A DNA stretch of 64,000 nucleotides from Macrothele yani (GCA_039090855.1 CM077005.1:74086607-74150606); one strand, 5' to 3'. Shown: positions 1 through 9,818, counted from the first letter of the stretch. Numbers and translations are program-made. Notes: generated by a model not told the origin, from the sequence alone.

Positions 1-161
1 AGGTAAGGCAAGGAATCAGAAGATTCAATTTCTAAGGTGAAGGTAATCGAAGTGAGAACGGAGCAAAGAGATTCTATAAAGGCACGTAAATCAGGATTGG
101 AGTATTGCCAAAGTAACCAAACATCATCAACGTATCGGGTGTAAAGCACCCGATACGTTGA
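1..161 (-). pseudogene. Penelope-like reverse transcriptase fragment
   Basis: On the minus strand, positions 137 down to 1 read as a reverse transcriptase palm segment: RYVDDVWLLWQYSNPDLRAF followed by a stretch ending SLPYL. The YVDD box with its two catalytic aspartates lies at about 123-134. The sequence style (YVDD followed by a hydrophobic strand, then a short loop and SLPYLD-like text) is that of Penelope-like element polymerases rather than LINE-type enzymes. The fragment runs off the left edge of the window. On its upstream side it stops at a 15-bp perfect inverted repeat (127-141 and 147-161) that copies the TRYVD codons backwards; no polymerase text is seen beyond it. It is therefore a broken remnant. 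Confidence 0.75.
127..161. repeat. Short perfect inverted duplication
   Basis: TCAACGTATCGGGTG, a 5-base spacer, then its exact reverse complement CACCCGATACGTTGA. It covers the codons of the YVDD box of the Penelope fragment. It looks like a fold-back copy of coding sequence rather than a functional terminator or TIR. Confidence 0.9.
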
Positions 162-2635
162 ACCACGAAACTTTGTAGGCATGTAGGGCCATGACCGAAT
201 TTTTGCATCTCGTCACTCCTCTTTTTTGAATTTCGATTTAGTTTACGAGGAATTAAATGTATAAACTTCACAAAATTCCCTATTTTGCGATGGGATCCAT
301 TTTAAAAAACGGATATATGGCCAACTTTAAATCATAACACATTGCAATTTTTACAGCATAAACTCACAACTATCATCCCTCTTTTTTAAAAAAAATTAAG
401 AAAAATCATTTTCTGATTTTTAAGCATTTTTAAAGACGCAAGGGAAAGGAACGAACGGCTTCCTCTGTCTTCAACGCCAACCAAACAGGGAGGTTCTGGT
501 CCCGTGACCTGCTACCATGGTGACGCAGCTATTTTTAGCACTCTCTCCTCATTAGGTGAAAGGATAGGCTACAATACAACTGGTAATAACGCAATGCTTA
601 ATTTTAAAGTTCGGCGTTTTCAGTCGGCATAAAATAAAATAAAATAAAAATAGAAATGGTTGCTATGAAACATTTATCTAATTGATATTTTCGCAAATTG
701 TTCGACCACTTCTACATGACCTGGAAATCTGAAAATCGTCATACTGATAAGGTCTTAAGGTCCGAATACCTAGAGGAGTCTGAAAACAGAAAAACAAAAT
801 AAAAATGGCGGTTTTGAAACATTCTCTGCTTGAATGTTTAGCGAATTATTCGACCACTTCTCAATCACCTTGAGATTTAAAAATTGGCATGCTGATAGTC
901 CTTAAGATCCGGTTACCTAAAAAGTATAAAAACCAAACAGTCAGGGAGACTTAGCTTCACTGTTTAAAATGCTGATAGGTTTAAAAGTATTTTATGCCAG
1001 AAACGTTGAAATGCTGTAGAAATTCCATAAAATTTTGATTTAAAATTAAGGAGTACATCAAACTGCATGCATTGACGTCACGACCCTGTTCTAAATCATG
1101 AAACAGTTACGGATCTTAAATTACTTTTCCTTTCTTTAATTTTATGTTCAAAAAATTTTAGACTCACCGTTCTGAGAACGGGCATAACTGCTAGTAAAAA
1201 ACAAAAAAAAAAAACTATGGTTTTTCTTTTATTCCGTGTACATCCGGCTTTTGAAAAAAACTAAACGTTTTCACATTTTGCTGTTTAGTTGTCTCATGAT
1301 GTCATTTGGGGTTACCAGCCATCTTTCTTTTAAAATATCGAGTTCAAGGTCACATTTAGAGTCCTAAATTCATTAGAAAAAAATGTGTTTACTAGTGTTA
1401 CGACAATTAGCTTCTTCACGAAAGAAATAGAAAAGAAAGAAAGAAGTTAGTAAAGAAAGATTAATGTCAGAGACTACCAGTCATTCTAAGGACAAAAAAG
1501 GATATTAAAAGTAACAAGTGTCTTCTTTCCTACAGTTTGTTTAAATTTTGAAGAGTAGCTCTTTATAAACGTGTATTATTTGTACTCCTTAGTCTATGAC
1601 ATTGTGTTCAACATGGAGCACCTTGGATAGGCATCTAAAAAAAGAAAAATTGCGAAAGCATGCAACATTCAAAAACTTTTGATCCAGTGTTCTTCCAAAA
1701 CATCCTTGCATTAAAAATACGGAAGGCATTCACGAAAATGCTGTAGTTCTCGCGTTTTGGAATAAATGACTCAATCACATACGCAAAAAGGACAGGGAAA
1801 ACCACATGTAAAGAAATTGGAAGGGATGAAGAAATTTCGAAGTCTGAATAAGGAAAATACCAGGAGGGAGCAGGATAAATATTTATGACGCAGTCTCAAG
1901 CAATAAAAGATACCGCGTGTATTTACTTCTTATTTCCACGAACAGCTTCGTTTTTTCTTCCCTTCTTTCCTAGGGAATTCCACTGGGTCGACTGAATATT
2001 TTACCGTTTCTTGAATACTCAAGTTTGAAGTTTCAGATGATCCTGAATTTTACATTACAAGCAACGCCAACAGAACAATGTGATAAACAAAGCCGGTTTT
2101 ACCACCTGGTTCTGCTTCGCTGCTTTGTAAAGAAGCCATCTGTACTTCGATTATTAAGAATCACAGCAGGGACACCGAACTCTATCACATAAAACTAAAT
2201 TTCGAAATTCTTCTTCACACTCTTCGTGTTTTTTTTTTTTTTCTAACATTTAAATTAGATTCGTATTAATTCTATTGCACTGCAAAAACAGAAAAAGAAA
2301 CGCGATAAAAACCAACTGCTTTGCTGGAAACTGAATGCTATGCGCCAAATGATTAATTTTCTAAAATGTATTTCTGAATAAAACATTTTAAAAAACCGCT
2401 TAACTGGTAAAATCAACGCCAAGAAAGAATGGGAAAAAAGTTAAAATAAACATCAGATGTGATTTGAGCCCACTGATTTTTAAAATAAGCTTGTCTTGAA
2501 AAAAATGTTCGTAAAAAATCTGAACGAAAACCGATATTAAATTTTCGTGAAGAGATGTTTTGGAGTAACAAGTATGGTTGACGATTCATCTTAGTGAAGT
2601 GCGGCTTGATGTCTCGTTAATAAAATAAAAGGATT
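162..2635. other. Non-coding stretch, no gene recognised
   Basis: AT-rich sequence with no open frame of note on either strand. Apart from the imperfect tandem duplication at 636-933 and poly-A/poly-T runs (about 1200-1215, 2229-2242), I see nothing I can name. Confidence 0.6.
636..933. repeat. Diverged tandem duplication, about 150-bp unit
   Basis: Two consecutive units share, in order, AAATAAAAAT, a GAAACATT block, CGACCACTTCT, a GATAAGGTCTTAAGGTCCG-like block (GATAGTCCTTAAGATCCGG in the second unit) and a TACCTA block. The second unit starts near 797. Divergence is high, so the duplication is old. Confidence 0.6.
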
Positions 2636-2740
2636 TACGGAGGGTAACGACTAGCTGATGACCATTATCCTGTACCGTCCAAATGCGTTACGGAGGGTAA
2701 CACTAGCTGATGACATTACCTGCACCGTCAAAGTGCTGAC
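2636..2740 (-). repeat. Tandem 3'-end unit of the gag-only element
   Basis: Two consecutive copies of a roughly 50-bp unit, at 2636-2689 and 2690-2738. Each starts TTACGGAGGGTAA, continues with an ACTAGCTGATGAC block and ends with a CTG(T)CACCGTC-like block. They lie at the 3' end of the minus-strand element. Confidence 0.75.
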
Positions 2741-3261
2741 TTCGCAGGGAAATGCGGAACTCTCTCGAATAGTTTGGGATAGATAGGATCCCTTGACGGC
2801 GTTCCGACAGCCAGCCTGTCAGTCACCGGAAACCACAGTCTTCTACTCGGACAGATTCGGTCTAGAGACCTGTGGGGATCTGCCTCCCCCACGGGACCGG
2901 TAACTTACACCCTTCTGTCACAACCCGTGTGTGCGACGTGCTATGGGTAGTTGGGACAAGCAACTTTTTCAAAATATCTCATCTCGTGGCCGGGAGATCG
3001 CCCGCCAACGCGAGTTTTTTTGCGGACTACTGTCCTTTATTAAGAAACTCAGCAAAGTACAAACACGTTCACTCTGAGGGTCTCATGCACCCCTCTCACA
3101 ATAATTAGACACAAACAAAAATCACACAAATTGAATTATTTACATTGTTCACCGCACTAGGACCAGTACTGTGGTGATGACCCCGGGCCAGGGTCGACTC
3201 AAACACCTTGGTCAATAGACCGAAAAACTCTTTATCGAGAGCTACGTACCTCCAAGGGTCG

Positions 3262-4735
3262 TCAACGATAGTTGACCCGACTCTTCCTTTGCTCAAGTTC
3301 CGTAATTCGACTAGGGCATGTCTTACTGAAGCTGGAGTGTGAGACGTCCAGCTTCAGGTGGAACTTGGCATTCGCAGCGGTGCAGTTGCTGCAGTTCGGT
3401 GCGGCTGCGCACTGATGGTGCTGGTGCCCAACTTCACCACAATTGCCGCACCTTGCATCTGTCTCGGGGCAGTTGCCTCGGAAATGGCCGAACCCATTAC
3501 ACCGAAAGCACCTGACCTCCCTCAAGAATTCCTTTAGACGGAGCACTGACCAACCCAAGTTCAGCGTCTTCCGCCTCACCAAGTGCTTGAAGGCCTTGGG
3601 TTCCACGTCTGCCACCCAGTGGACCCTACCTCCCTTGCACCTAATGGGAAAACAGGCTTTGAACCCGTTCTCGAGCTCTGGGTTCTGCTCACGAACCATC
3701 TGCTCGAACTCTTTCCCTGAGAGATCCCCGCCGACCCCATACACAATCAACCGGGGATTTCTCTTTCGTGGGGCCGTGGCGGATGTGCAATCCTTGGTCA
3801 TAAGATTGCTTCTCAACTCCTGGGCTAGGCGGTCGAGCTCCCCGGGATGGGAACATTCCACCGCGACCCTTCCTTTCCGGATGCTCCGAATGCTCTTGAC
3901 CCCTATCTGCAGTTTAGTTGTGTTCACTGCAGTTTTCAGGGTCTTCTTCGTGTCCTCTGAGGACGCACTCTCGACTGTCGGGTAGACTAAAAGCACGTGT
4001 CTCCTGTCTACCGACTTTCCCTTCTTCTTTCTAGTCTCAATCGGGGCGGGCGAAGGCCCTTTCGCCTTGTTAGCCCCTTCCTAGCCACTTCGGCGTAGGA
4101 AGCCGCTTTCACTTCGGCTTCGCAGCGCAACTCATCCCGCACGGACAGCCTGCCTTCGTTCGACATAGGCTACCCGTGCTGCTTGCTCGTAACAAGCGTC
4201 TCTACCACTGCTCAGGGCAGCTTTCACCTTCTCTCTCCCTGAGGAAGTGACCCGCGAGTCCGAGAGAACGGACTCGACTTCCTTAGTGAGGTCGAGTATG
4301 AGGTTCACAAACGCCTCGGGTGTAAGCACCGGGGGTGTCCTGGGATGCGTACCTCCCACCGAAGGTACCACTGGGCACCCCGTGGACGACCCCTCAGTAG
4401 CCCGAGAGGGTTCGGGCTGGGGTGTTGTTTTTCCCTTCCTTGCCATGGGCGGAACTGGCAAGGGGGTGCTTACACCACTAGCTGACTGAGACTGCTCAGT
4501 CGAGGCTCCCTTCGTGGGTGTAGCGGCTTTAGAGCCCCTCGCTGGGGGAAGCGTATTTGAGAGTTTCCCCAGCGTTGGGCTCTACCTTCCGGCTGTTCTC
4601 GGAAGAGGGGCTAACCCCTTTAGCACTGCCGACAGGGCTTGGTAGTGCATTTGCCGCTACCTTCTGCGTCCGGGGTTCCCGGACGATTTGGGGTCGGACC
4701 CCTTTGGTTTCACTCTACCCTTCTGGGTAGATGAC
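3262..4735 (-). pseudogene. ORF1 (gag-like, CCHC zinc knuckles), broken
   Basis: The downstream frame (3996 to 3262) holds a nucleic-acid-binding gag domain. CFRCNGFGHFRGNC (about 3511-3470) and CGNCGEVGHQHHQC (about 3449-3408) both fit C-x2-C-x4-H-x4-C. A third, degenerate knuckle follows (CSNC ... HSSFSKTC). Before the knuckles is an RRM-like stretch (LLVYPTVES ... RVAVECSHPGELDRL) as in LINE ORF1 proteins. The upstream part continues in another frame (4461 to 4132, with LTPEAFVNLILDL). At least two frameshifts separate the parts, near 4134 and between about 4030 and 4060. Further shifts lie 5' of 4460, where an ATG at about 4735 could have been the original start. The protein would have bound the element's RNA. 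Confidence 0.75.
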
Positions 4736-5324
4736 ATCTCTGTGAGAGAGATGAAAAACTCAAAATTTTCTTCTAAGTACTGAGTGGGCACCCAGGGGTT
4801 CTCCCACTCTAGTCAAACCTTAGAAGCCGGGCTCTTGGGCTTTGGGCGGGCGAGGGATCAAATAGCCCCTTCGTCCGCGGGACCGGAACAACGACGACGT
4901 ACCCAAAACTGATACCAGAGTTCTCAATGCGGGCTGAACGGAACTTCGCCCTTACAAGGGCGCTTTTACTAAGTCCCGTCACTGCTCTAATTGGTGGTTC
5001 TCGTGAACTTCACCAATTGAAAAAAGAAAAAATCTTGCGAGCGGGTTGAAACCCCGTCTCGTGGTTTAATTCTTCAGTTCTGCTTTTCAATGCAGTATTG
5101 CTCAGCCAAGTCTCACACTAGTAACTCTCACCCGGTCGGTATCAGAGCGACCGGTCTTACGGAGGGTAAGTCGAAAGTCTTGCAATATTTGCATAAACGC
5201 ATGTGCTGCTACGGGTATGAAACGTGTTTAAACTAGTTCAAGTCGCGCACTGCTGCAGTCAGTCGAAAGGGATATAAAGTGGTAGTCGTTGTTGTGAACA
5301 GCATTACATGTCGTTGTTCTGTCT

Positions 5325-6278
5325 GTGGTTGGAACGTTTAAAAAGATGAACAGCCACAACCGGCTAATTAGGGAACTTTTGCTTTTTGATTATGAACTCT
5401 GTCATAACGCTTCTCAACACTTTGGGATGCGAAAGGGGAAAGTTACGTGGACCACAGCACCGCAACCAGATGGTTCAAGAAATTTTGTTCAGGTGACAAA
5501 AAAAAAAAAAAAAAAAAAAAAACTCGACGATCAGCCAAGGTCAGGTAGGCAGCGAACCGGGGATTCGGAGGCCGTGTGCCAGGCAGTAGAGGCAATTCCG
5601 ACAACCATCACTCGGAGATTATCAGGCGAGCTGGGCATATCGCACACCACTGCAGTTCGTCGCCTTCGGGACCTCGTCAAGGTCTACAGGAGCTGCCACA
5701 TTATCCTTCACAAACTGACGCAAACTGAAGCAAACAGCCTAGTGGAAGTGTGCACGAAACTATTAGAAAACCCGCGCAATTTACGTTTCATCAAGAGAAT
5801 TGTTACGTGCGATGAAAAGTGGGTATATTTTCGTAATTATAACACCCAACGGTAGTGGTTGAGCCCGGACCAGCTTCCTGAACTTGTTTTAAGGTATCGG
5901 TGCTTCGAGTACAAGGTGCTGCTCTACGTATGGGTGAATTTCGAGGTGGTAATCTATTACGAATTTGTTCCAAACAGTAGGACCATCAACGCCAACCGCT
6001 ACTCTGAAAAGCTGGAACGGATGTATGCCGTTTTTGAGGAGAAGTACCCGGCACTGCTGAACAGAAACTGCGCTATCCTACAGTTGGATAACACTCGGTC
6101 TCAAACCGCGCGAGCGACCAGGGCAAAACTACTTGTTCCGGTCCATGGCCCACTCCCTTCGCAGGCGACACTTCAACTACCAAGTGGAAGTGGCCTCTGG
6201 GGTGAAAGAGTTCTTCGCCATGAAGCGCAAGAACTGGTGCCGCCGCGGAATCGAAGAACTGGCAGACATATTAGCTAA
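5325..6278 (+). pseudogene. Mariner transposase, broken
   Basis: Colinear with mariner transposases: an N-terminal helix-turn-helix region (NRLIRELLLFDYEL), LDDQPRSGR at the linker, a second helix-turn-helix (about 5590-5680), then VTCDEKWVYF with the first catalytic Asp and LQLDNTRSQTA with the second. The C-terminal third, after about residue 270, is out of frame, and the third Asp of the PYSPDLAPCD type is not seen. A TAG stop sits at about 5853-5855, just before WLSPDQ, a motif normally read straight through. A run of 25 A residues (5498-5522) sits inside the frame and encodes a lysine string with no counterpart in mariner. I chose the limits by similarity; the first in-frame ATG is at 5346. 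Confidence 0.85.
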
Positions 6279-7362
6279 AGCCGGTGCAACACGTTGGCCT
6301 ATACTTTGATTACTAGTCAGCTTTTGTCGTAAAGGTACGTATGCAGATATAAAATGATGCAAATATTGCAAAACGTTCAACTCACCTTCTGTATAATCAC
6401 GCCTGGTGACGTATATGAGAGTGTTCATAAAAACATGAATTCACAAAGTGGCAGTAGGCATTAGTTGCTTGCTACAAATCGAAAAGGAAAATACTCTGAT
6501 ACGTATTCGTGACGGCAAAACAGAGGAGCTGCACTCCAGAAAGATTTAGACACATTACATGCATTATCATGGTAGTTTTACATGGTAAACGCAATCTTCA
6601 TCGTTTGTGTTGATACGTATTCGTGACGGCAAAACAGAGGAGCTGCACTCCAGAAAGATTTAGACACATTACATGCATTATCATGGTAGTTTTACATAAA
6701 GCATCTATTTATTTCTTGCGATTGAATGTCTCTTAATGTCCAAACCACTCTCTCAAGGCTCCCCTTAACAAAATTTTTTTGAAGAGAGCCTCGTCTCTCA
6801 GTGAGAAATGTTTCCCCAAAACAGGACTATATGACTGACGCGTATTTTATTAATTGCTTTTTTTTCACGATGCTGCTTCTTTTCTTTTGTGTAATAATGC
6901 ACCATAGATATCATAATTTGTTTGACCTCGGCGACGGGAGTTTGCAGAGTCGAGACGAGACGTGTTAATTATTAGGATGTCTAAACAAATGCTGCTTGTT
7001 TTGAAGGGTAAGTATAAAGAAATACACTGGTCACATCTACAAAACGTTAGGGGTATTGCATGAAATGAAGGACATATGAGTATGACTCAAGTAACACTCA
7101 TTGAAATAACATCGGTCAGGCTACGCAACACAAACGATGAAGATTGCGTTTACCAAAACAATTTATTGTGCAATTTGTGCACTCATCAACGAAGTAGCAC
7201 TGAAATATAGACAAAATGGTAAATTCGGAGAATGTCCGTACTTCTGGATTTCAGTGCCCAGGAACACCACCTCTGTGTCGAAGAACGTCTTGAAAATACC
7301 AGGTATACTTGCAATGAAATGAATAAATTCAATAAAATTCGTTCTTAGAATGGTACTCTTAG
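6279..7362. other. Non-coding stretch, one direct repeat
   Basis: No gene recognised. It contains the 88-bp direct duplication described separately. Confidence 0.6.
6497..6698. repeat. 88-bp direct duplication
   Basis: The string beginning TGATACGTATTCGTGACGG at 6497 is repeated essentially without change at 6611 and ends in GTAGTTTTACAT in both copies. Copies are offset by 114 bp with a 26-bp spacer. The near identity suggests a recent duplication. Confidence 0.9.
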
Positions 7363-7441
7363 CATCATAATCGCCGTCTTACGCACGAGAAAACAATGCA
7401 GATAAAATAGATAATATATTAAACCTAATAAGCTAAAAGAA

Positions 7442-7483
7442 ACATGAGCACTTTCGTTTCCTCCTGGAACCATCTTCAGATGT
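7442..7483 (-). ncRNA. Hammerhead-ribozyme-like motif, left arm
   Basis: Read on the minus strand: ACAT, the core CTGAAGA (fits CUGANGA), one extra T, GGTTCC-AGGA-GGAAAC as stem II with one mismatch, GAAA, a minimal AG-TG-CT stem III, C as the cleavage-site base, then ATGT pairing with the leading ACAT as stem I. Hammerheads are known in the terminal repeats of Penelope-like elements (Cervera and De la Pena). The extra T after the core is a departure from the consensus, so activity is uncertain. Confidence 0.4.
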
Positions 7484-7689
7484 GATTAAGAAACAGCAAA
7501 GTGAGCATATTTATAAGCAGGCCTAATGCCTGTTGCGCTTGCGTAACAAGAAACTGGGTCTCACTATTTCTTGTTGTGTGAGTATGCCCATGTCTGGGTC
7601 GGTAATTGGTCGGTCGCAACGATCATGTGTTTCTTTTGATATCACAGATAACCAAAGTCATGGAACACACGTGGGGGTGTGTCGTTACA

Positions 7690-8017
7690 ACATTTATCCC
7701 CCATGTAATTAATCATAATGCTTTCGGCAAGTAAGAAAGCATATTTATTATTAGGGGTGGTTACGATGTTAGCTTCGCCTCATGATGGTATGTAATTTCC
7801 CTTAGTAACAATTCGTGAAAGGGAGGTCTTGTTATTACGCATTCTAATGTCATACATATGCTCCTTTTGTCTAATTTTTAACTCCTCCATGTGGATCCCA
7901 TGTCATTGGTGTTTTGTCCCTCCGTGTCGTTACCAAGCAAAGGTATCACGTATACACCATGTCGGGCTACCATGTTGGCCAGATCGCGGTCTTTTCGTAC
8001 AAGTTGAAAAATGTTAG
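7690..8017 (-). pseudogene. GIY-YIG endonuclease region, left arm, broken
   Basis: Reverse complement of the segment matching the better preserved endonuclease of the right arm (9320-9643). The GVYVIPLLGNDTEGQNT start is visible near 7950, but the YVG of the motif reads DMG and the frame shifts directly after it. It would have been the DNA-nicking domain of the Penelope protein. It is clearly dead. Confidence 0.65.
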
Positions 8018-8088
8018 TAGTTGTCAAGCCAAATCCAATCTCAAATAATGAACAAAATTATTTGAGATTGGATTTGGCTTGACAACTA
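8018..8088. repeat. Perfect 32-bp inverted duplication
   Basis: Positions 8018-8049 and 8057-8088 are exact reverse complements separated by 7 bases. The right arm of the Penelope palindrome has only a single copy of this segment, so the duplication arose within the left arm and interrupts its coding region. Confidence 0.95.
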
Positions 8089-8135
8089 AACCAAGAATAA
8101 GACATTTGGAACCCACAAATGTCCTATTCTTGGTT
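8089..8135. repeat. 20-bp inverted duplication, one mismatch
   Basis: Positions 8089-8108 and 8116-8135 are reverse complements except for one base, with a 7-base spacer. It directly abuts the 32-bp inverted duplication, giving two fold-backs in a row that replace about 60 bp of ordinary sequence found in the right arm. Confidence 0.9.
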
Positions 8136-8139
8136 TCAC

Positions 8140-8600
8140 TTGCCAAAGTTGAGATCATGGTGTTATTAAGTTTCTTGTAAATAGAGTCAACGACCCCGGA
8201 ACCACCATATCCATGTATAGATGCAATATCCTTAATATTTCGTAATTCTTGTAGTTTTAAGGCACAGTTCGATGAATGTGAAATCGCACGCCGTACCAGA
8301 TATCGAAAGGCGACCAGTTTATGACAAGGTGGGTGGTTTGTAGAGTATGGAATAATGCTTAAGTTCGACATGGGTTTTCAGTAAATTGATGTTTGAAAAC
8401 CGTTGTACATAAGATTCTTGGAAATACAGATGTCCAAGAAAGGTAAAGAGCCAGCGCTTTCTACTTGAAGAGTCAAGTAGAAATCGCTGTATAGAAGAAA
8501 GATGATTCCTAAATTGCAGAAGGCTTTCGTGCATGCCATGCCAGAATATCAGAATACCATCCACATACCTATAATACCAGAATGTCATCCACATACCCAT
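8140..8600 (-). pseudogene. Penelope reverse transcriptase C-part, left arm
   Basis: The minus-strand frame from 8600 reads the catalytic box as RYVDGILIFWHG (second Asp changed to Gly), then LLQFRNHLSSIQRF and FLGHLYFQESYVQRFSNINLL. A second frame from 8371 gives MSNLSIIPYSTNHPPCHKLV. The order (YVDD box, FLDI-like strand, TSVYRKPT-like segment, HPPCHK) is that of the palm and thumb of Penelope polymerases. The frame change near 8330-8370 and the lost Asp make it non-functional. An 11-bp fold-back at 8458-8483 sits inside it. Confidence 0.75.
8458..8483. repeat. 11-bp inverted duplication
   Basis: TTTCTACTTGA, spacer AGAG, TCAAGTAGAAA. It lies within the reverse transcriptase remnant of the left arm; the right arm has a single copy of this segment. 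Confidence 0.85.
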
Positions 8601-8752
8601 AATACCAGAATGTCATTCACATACCTATAATACCAGAATGTCATCCACATACCTGAAATACCAAGAATACCAGAATGTCATCCACATACCTAAAATACCA
8701 AGAATACCAGAATGTCATCCACATGTCATAATACCAGAATGTCATCCACTTC
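8545..8752 (-). repeat. Minisatellite made of YVDD-box codons
   Basis: About seven copies of a roughly 28-bp unit, ATACCAGAATGTCATCCAC plus ATACCTATA, some with an 8-bp extension (ATACCAAG). Read on the minus strand each unit encodes YRYVDDILV, the catalytic box of the neighbouring polymerase. All copies face the left-arm direction, and the array fills the space between the two arms. Confidence 0.9.
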
Positions 8753-9245
8753 CTGGCATGGCACGCACGAAAGCCTTCTGGTATTTAGGAATCATCTCTC
8801 TTCTATACACCTGGCCTGAAACCTGACTCTTGAAGTAGAAATTGCTGGCTCTTTACCTTTCTTGGACATCTGTATTTCCAAGAATCTTATGTACAACGGT
8901 TTTCAAACATCAGTTTACTGAAAACCCATGTCGAACCCAAGCATTATTCCATACTCTACAAACCATCCACCTTGTCATAAACTGGCCGCCTTTCGATATC
9001 TGGTTCGGTGTGCGATGTCACATTCATCGAACTGTGCCTCAAAACTACAGGAACTACGCAAGATTAAGGATATCGCATCTGTACATGGATATGGTCACGG
9101 GGTCGTTGACTCCATTTACAACAAACGTAATGACACCATGATGTCAACTTTGGCACGTGAAACCCAGGATAGGACATTTGTGGGTTGTATTACATATGAT
9201 CCACAAATTACCCGTACCTTGAAAAAAAATTTGTAGCCCCTTCAG
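8753..9245 (+). pseudogene. Penelope reverse transcriptase C-part, right arm
   Basis: Plus-strand text matches the left arm: LAGSLPFLDICISKNLMYNG in one frame, then MSNPSIIPYSTNHPPCHKLA, FRYLVRCAMSHSSNCASKLQ and SVHGYGHGVVDSIYNKRND in the frame from 8928. These are the region after the YVDD box and the thumb of a Penelope polymerase. The YVDD box itself is missing because the arm begins just after it. A stop (TGA or TAA type) between FQTSVY and KPMSNPS and stops after 9236 break the reading frame. Confidence 0.75.
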
Positions 9246-9319
9246 ATTGGATTTTGGCTGGACAACTACTAACATTTTTCAACTGGTAAGAAAAGACCGC
9301 GATCTGGCCAACATGGAAT

Positions 9320-9643
9320 AAACATGGTTTATACGTGATACCTTTGCTTGGAAACGATACGGAGGTACAAAACACCAATTACGTGGGATCCACATGGAGG
9401 AGTTACAAAATTAGACAAAAGGAGCACATGTATGATATTAGAATGCGTAATAAGAAGACCTCCCTTTCACGAATTGTTAGTAAGGGAAGTTACATACCAT
9501 CATGGGAGGAAGCTAGCATCAGAACCACCCAGAATAATAAATATGCCCTCTTACTTGCTGAAAGCATTATGAATAATTTCATGGGGGATAAATATTGTAA
9601 CGACTCACCCCCACTTGTGTTCCATCACTTTGGTTTTCTGTGA
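9320..9643 (+). pseudogene. GIY-YIG endonuclease domain of Penelope-like element
   Basis: The frame reads KHGLYVIPLLGNDTEV, then NTNYVGSTWRSYKIRQKEHM and further to FHHFGFL. GLY and NYVGST with the following R..KIRQKEH fit the GIY-YIG nuclease signature, with the conserved Arg and His region after YVG. In Penelope-like elements this domain follows the polymerase and makes the target-site nick. The domain itself is open for about 105 codons, but it is separated from the polymerase by stops and begins without an ATG, so I treat it as a remnant. It is the best preserved part of this element. Confidence 0.75.
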
Positions 9644-9776
9644 TATCAAAAGAAACACATGATCGTTGCGCCCGACAAATTACCGACCCAGACATGGGAA
9701 TACCCACACAACAACAAATACTGAGACCCAGTTTCTTGTTACACAATAAATATGCTCACTTTGCTGTTTCTTAATC

Positions 9777-9818
9777 ACATCTGAAGATGGTTCCAGGAGG
9801 AACCGAAAGTGCTCATGT
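9777..9818 (+). ncRNA. Hammerhead-ribozyme-like motif, right arm
   Basis: ACAT (9777-9780), core CTGAAGA (9781-9787), extra T at 9788, stem II GGTTCC-AGGA-GGAACC (9789-9804, six perfect pairs), GAAA (9805-9808), a two-pair stem III AG-TG-CT, cleavage-type base C at 9814, then ATGT (9815-9818), which pairs with the leading ACAT. The layout is that of a type I hammerhead with very short stem III, as described in Penelope-like elements. The unpaired T9788 is the weak point. Confidence 0.45.

Larger units (their letters stand above)
2636..5170 (-). mobile_element. Gag-only non-LTR retrotransposon remnant
   Basis: The minus-strand order is: GC-rich leader (about 5157 to 4740), a broken ORF1 with CCHC knuckles (about 4735 to 3262), a 3' untranslated part, and a tandem 3' end. 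No endonuclease or reverse transcriptase text follows ORF1, so ORF2 is absent. The 13-base string TTACGGAGGGTAA is found at 2636-2648, again at 2690-2702, and at 5158-5170 on the other side of the element. It may be a target-site duplication that has also been copied within a tandemly repeated 3' end. The base composition is clearly more GC-rich than the flanks. The gag style resembles the jockey/I/R1 group of LINEs; the exact clade cannot be fixed without the polymerase. Confidence 0.7.

Noticed and set aside
2636..2702. R1/R2-type insertion in 28S rDNA, suggested by the GGAGGGTAA string
   Set aside because: The flanks do not continue as 28S rRNA; only a short resemblance exists.
3443..3985. 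A 180-codon plus-strand frame
   Set aside because: It is the antisense of the gag frame with CCHC knuckles and has no features of its own.
7442..9818. A CRISPR array or phage-type repeat in the regular 8.5-8.75 kb repeats
   Set aside because: There are no unique spacers; the units are direct tandem copies of polymerase codons in a eukaryotic retroelement.
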